Assembly: GCF_004919085.1 (NCBI RefSeq)
Contig: NZ_STGL01000005.1
Location: forward strand, 558,001-622,000
Source: Nocardioides sp. GY 10127
GTDB taxonomy: Bacteria; Actinomycetota; Actinomycetes; Propionibacteriales; Nocardioidaceae
Direction: 5' to 3'
Length of the DNA stretch: 64,000 bases
A program made the translations under genes and the position numbers. Position 1 is the first letter of the stretch; each line of letters opens with the position of its first letter. The notes below the pieces were generated by a model, which was given only the letters and a program-made list of their open reading frames with translations, searched no databases and had not been told where the DNA came from. This document shows, in pieces, positions 61,486 to 64,000 of this stretch.

Positions 61486-62935
61486 CGGCGACGGCCGGCA
61501 GCGCGACGGTGAACACCGAGCCGCCGTACGCGCCCGGCTCGTAGTCGGCCCGGCCGCCCTGCGCCTCGGCCAGCGCGCGCACGACGAACAGGCCCAGCCC
61601 CGTGCCGGTCGCCACGGTGCCCGAGGCCCGCGAGAACTCGGCGAAGAGCTGGTCGCGGAAGTCCTCCGGCACGCCGTCGCCGCGGTCGAGCACGTCGACG
61701 GCGACGAGCGCACCGTCCGGGCGGACCCGCACGGTGTACGGCGCCTGGCCGTACTTCACGGCGTTGCCGAGCAGGTTGGTGACCATCTGCTCCAGGCGCA
61801 GCGGGTCGGCCACGACGTGCCGCTCGTCGGTGATCTCCAGCTCCACGTCGATGCCGAACCGGTCCTCCACCACCGAGCGGACGAGCGCGACCGGGTCGAC
61901 CTCGCGCGGGTCCAGCCGCAGCGCGCCCCGCTGGATCTGGGCGGTGGTGAGCAGGTCGGCGGTGATCGAGTCGAGGATGCGCGCCTGACGTGCCACCGAG
62001 GTCATGAGCCGCGTCTGGGACTCGGCGTCCAGGCCGGCGTCCTCGCCCCAGGTGCTGGCCTCGGCGATGCCGCAGATGACGGCCACCGGCCCGCGGATCT
62101 CGTGCGCGGCCGTGGCGATCGCCCGCCGCAGGACGGCCACGTCGTCCTGACCCGAGTCGAGGTAGACGAGCAGGGAGGCACGCGAGGAGCGCCGCAGGAC
62201 CACGCGCACCGTCACCCCGCCGAGGTCGGCCTCGAAGGCCGCGTCGTCGGTCATCCGGTGGTAGGCCACGAGCGTGGCCAGCGGGCCGTTGACGAAGCCG
62301 AGCGGGCTGCCGACGTCGGCGCCGGCGAGCTGACGGCGCGCGACGGGGTTGATCTGGAGGACGCGGAGCAGCGGCTCGTCGGCGAGCTCCAGGACGCCGA
62401 CGGGGGCGAGGTCGAGCGCCTCGGTCCAGGCGCCCGCCGGGGACGCCTCCGGGCGGGCCGGCGCGGGCGCGCGCGGCGCGGCGTGGGCGGCGTGGGCGGC
62501 GGGGACGCCGGCCGGGGCGCTGGGCGCCGCCACGGTCATCGACCGCGCGGTGCTGCTCGGCACGCCCGCCACGACGTCCTGCAGGTAGGCCAGCACCGAC
62601 TCCAGGGAGCTGCCCTTCTGGACGTACCCGTCGGCGCCCATGGCCAGCGCGCGGTCGGACATCTGGGTCGCGCCGAAGCCCGAGAGCACGATGATGAGCG
62701 CGTCGGGGACGGCCCGGCGCAGCGCCGGCAGCGCGTCCAGCCCGTCCACCACGGGCATGGAGAGGTCGAGCAGGACGAGGTCGGGGTCGGTCGCCTGGAC
62801 GACCTCGAGCCCCGCCCTGCCGTCGGCGGCCTCGCCGACGACGTCGAAGCCGCCGCGGGCCAGGGCCAGGCGCAGCAGCTCGCGCAGGTCCGAGGTGTCG
62901 TCGATGATGACGACGCGGTGCCGGTGGGTGGTCAT
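61481..62935 (-). CDS. Cytosolic REC-PAS-histidine kinase hybrid
   Basis: 484 residues. An N-terminal response-regulator receiver domain (1-125: [14 protein letters not shown], phosphoacceptor Asp57 in LVLLDLSMP, and the GYVQKGSS Lys) is followed by an Ala/Pro-rich linker, a PAS-like region (about 170-255), an H-box ([18 protein letters not shown], about 272-290) and a HATPase domain with [10 protein letters not shown] (N-box), [10 protein letters not shown] (G1) and [12 protein letters not shown] (G2). No transmembrane helix. The receiver in front of the kinase means it receives phosphate from another kinase or is controlled by it; no cognate regulator is adjacent. ATG at 62935. Confidence 0.9.
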   Translation of the reverse strand: MTTHRHRVVIIDDTSDLRELLRLALARGGFDVVGEAADGRAGLEVVQATDPDLVLLDLSMPVVDGLDALPALRRAVPDALIIVLSGFGATQMSDRALAMGADGYVQKGSSLESVLAYLQDVVAGVPSSTARSMTVAAPSAPAGVPAAHAAHAAPRAPAPARPEASPAGAWTEALDLAPVGVLELADEPLLRVLQINPVARRQLAGADVGSPLGFVNGPLATLVAYHRMTDDAAFEADLGGVTVRVVLRRSSRASLLVYLDSGQDDVAVLRRAIATAAHEIRGPVAVICGIAEASTWGEDAGLDAESQTRLMTSVARQARILDSITADLLTTAQIQRGALRLDPREVDPVALVRSVVEDRFGIDVELEITDERHVVADPLRLEQMVTNLLGNAVKYGQAPYTVRVRPDGALVAVDVLDRGDGVPEDFRDQLFAEFSRASGTVATGTGLGLFVVRALAEAQGGRADYEPGAYGGSVFTVALPAVAG

Positions 62936-63076
62936 CTCGCCTCCTGCTCCGGTCGTGGGGCCCGGTGCGTGGGCTCACCGTAGGACCCCCGGAGGCCTGC
63001 GCGCGCGGCATTCGGGCCAGGATGCCTGCGGACCGGTGCGGTCGGCAGGCCGGGGAGGACGGGACCTTCGGCCAAA

Positions 63077-63130
63077 GGTGAGGGGAATGGACTCAACTTT
63101 CTTGATGTTGGGCCAGGTGACCGCCACACT
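63077..63130 (+). promoter_or_regulatory. clpB promoter with degenerate HAIR
   Basis: GGTGAGG-N7-ACTCAAC (63077-63097) matches HAIR at 10 of 14 arm positions. Four bases after it is -35 TTGATG (63102-63107), 17-bp spacer, then -10 CACACT (63125-63130). The geometry is identical to the dnaK promoter, supporting HspR control of clpB. Confidence 0.75.
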
Positions 63131-63185
63131 GGGTGGCGGGCCCCGTGCCGCGTCGGCGCGGGGGTCGTCGTGCAGGAGGAGACCC

Positions 63186-64000
63186 ATGAGCCAGTTCGGC
63201 GCCGAGAAGTTCACCACCCGCAGCCGCGAGGCGATCGAGGCTGCCCAGCTCGCCGCCACGCAGGGCGGCAGCACCGCCACCGAGCCGATCCACCTGCTGG
63301 TGGCGCTGCTCGCGCAGGAGGACGGCGTGGCCCGCAGCCTCGTCGCCAAGAGCGGCGTGGACGCCGCGGCGCTGGTCTCCGGCGCCCGCGCCGCGCTGGA
63401 GAAGCTGCCCCGGGCCACCGGCGCGACCGTGCAGCAGCCGGCCGCGTCCGCCGCCCTCACCCGCGTGCTGGCCGGGGCGCTCGACCTCGCCGCGTCCATG
63501 AAGGACGACTACGTCGCCAGCGAGCACCTGCTGCTCTCCCTGGCCACCGTCGAGTCGAGCGCCCGCACCGTGCTCGCCGAGGCCGGGCTCAGCGCCGACG
63601 GGCTGCGGGAGTCGCTGTCCGCCGTCCGCGGGAACCGACGTGTCACCAGCCAGGACGCCGAGGACTCCTACGAGGCCCTCGAGAAGTACTCCCTGGACCT
63701 GACCCAGGCCGCGGAGGAGGGGCGCCTCGACCCCGTCATCGGGCGGGACGCCGAGATCCGCCGCGTGATCCAGGTGCTCTCGCGGCGCACCAAGAACAAC
63801 CCCGTGCTCATCGGCGAGCCCGGCGTCGGCAAGACCGCCGTCGTCGAGGGCCTGGCCCAGCGCGTGGTCGCGGGCGACGTGCCCGACTCCCTCAAGGGCC
63901 GGCGCGTGCTCAGCCTCGACCTGGCCGCGATGGTGGCCGGCGCGAAGTACCGCGGCGAGTTCGAGGAGCGGCTCAAGTCCGTCCTCGAGGAGATCAAGTC
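63186..64000 (+). CDS. clpB: ATP-dependent disaggregase ClpB, 3' part beyond window
   Basis: The first 271 residues of ClpB are present. Clp N-domain (about 1-145: [42 protein letters not shown]) and the beginning of AAA+ domain 1 ([49 protein letters not shown] with Walker A, and [28 protein letters not shown]). ClpB works with DnaK to resolubilise aggregated proteins. AGGAGG about seven bases before the ATG is the ribosome site. It lies downstream of a promoter with HspR-like control. The frame remains open to the end of the window. Confidence 0.97.
   Translation, partial: MSQFGAEKFTTRSREAIEAAQLAATQGGSTATEPIHLLVALLAQEDGVARSLVAKSGVDAAALVSGARAALEKLPRATGATVQQPAASAALTRVLAGALDLAASMKDDYVASEHLLLSLATVESSARTVLAEAGLSADGLRESLSAVRGNRRVTSQDAEDSYEALEKYSLDLTQAAEEGRLDPVIGRDAEIRRVIQVLSRRTKNNPVLIGEPGVGKTAVVEGLAQRVVAGDVPDSLKGRRVLSLDLAAMVAGAKYRGEFEERLKSVLEEIK

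Noticed and set aside
63091..63104. ACTCAAC ... TTGA before clpB read as an everted HAIR
   Set aside because: Using ACTCAAC as the right arm gives a conventional HAIR in the same position as at dnaK, which explains the sequence better.

Overview
The window is very GC-rich, gene-dense DNA from an actinomycete (Actinomycetota). Evidence: a dnaK-grpE-dnaJ-hspR operon with a perfect HAIR operator (CTTGAGT-N7-ACTCAAG), a mycothiol-dependent-type enzyme, an EtfD-like membrane Fe-S oxidoreductase, DUF4097 and choice-of-anchor P proteins, many GTG starts, and many genes that look leaderless (a -10-like hexamer 6-8 nt before the start codon and no Shine-Dalgarno). The genus cannot be fixed from the sequence. 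No phage, plasmid, transposase or CRISPR is visible, so this looks like ordinary chromosome with several unusual intergenic repeat families.

Layout. 1-8.2 kb: MOSC protein (cut by the window edge), deazaflavin-type nitroreductase, a 186-bp tandem repeat block, phosphoglucomutase, a mycothiol/DinB-fold enzyme, a GAF-GAF-SpoIIE phosphatase and an NHLRC2-like thioredoxin/NHL protein. 8.2-13.9 kb: histidine utilisation genes hutU, an M20 amidohydrolase, hutF and hutI; hutH lies 22 kb away at 35.6-37.2 kb, but both promoters carry the same palindrome (TCTCG-YATC-CGAGA). An IclR regulator at 33.1-33.9 kb is a candidate HutR. 14-18.2 kb: lysE/lysG, a FadE-type acyl-CoA dehydrogenase and an Rrf2-like regulator. 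18.2-25.2 kb: hairpin repeats, a sulfotransferase-like protein, DUF2461 and YbjN-like proteins, tRNA-Gly(CCC) with a duplicated 3' half, an SGNH hydrolase and dcd sharing a 23-bp divergent promoter, and a ribbon-helix-helix/DUF4097 operon. 25.4-28.2 kb: Na+/solute symporter with a small membrane partner, then a second hairpin-repeat cluster. 28.2-32 kb: EtfD-like oxidoreductase with a 500-residue repeat tail. 32-35.4 kb: EamA transporter, IclR, secreted choice-of-anchor P protein. 37-48.9 kb: dtd, an RDD protein with 20 nonapeptide repeats, a pair of CitE-like CoA lyases, DUF1992, MFS/M20 pair, nitroreductase, DUF1801, secreted M1 peptidase and a membrane-anchored Ig-like protein. 49-57 kb: MFS, aldo/keto reductase, racemase with divergent LysR, NUDIX, GNAT and a large LuxR regulator. 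57-64 kb: heat-shock operon, a REC-histidine kinase hybrid, and the start of clpB.

Functional links. (1) A split hut regulon: HutH, HutU, HutI and HutF convert histidine to N-formylglutamate; no HutG is seen, and the M20 enzyme translationally coupled to hutF is the natural candidate for the last step. (2) A beta-oxidation electron chain: the acyl-CoA dehydrogenase and EtfD share a TTACTG-NN-CAGTAA-type palindrome upstream although 14 kb apart. (3) An HspR regulon: dnaK and clpB promoters have the same architecture, with the operator ending 4 nt before -35, a 17-nt spacer and -10 CACACT.

The least explained parts are the intergenic hairpin families (eight copies of a GGCGGTG...GCAACC / GGTTGC...CACCGCC module in two clusters; two copies of a 63-bp near-perfect inverted repeat 35 kb apart; a 186-bp tandem repeat; a 114-bp repeat), the EtfD tail and the RDD nonapeptide domain.
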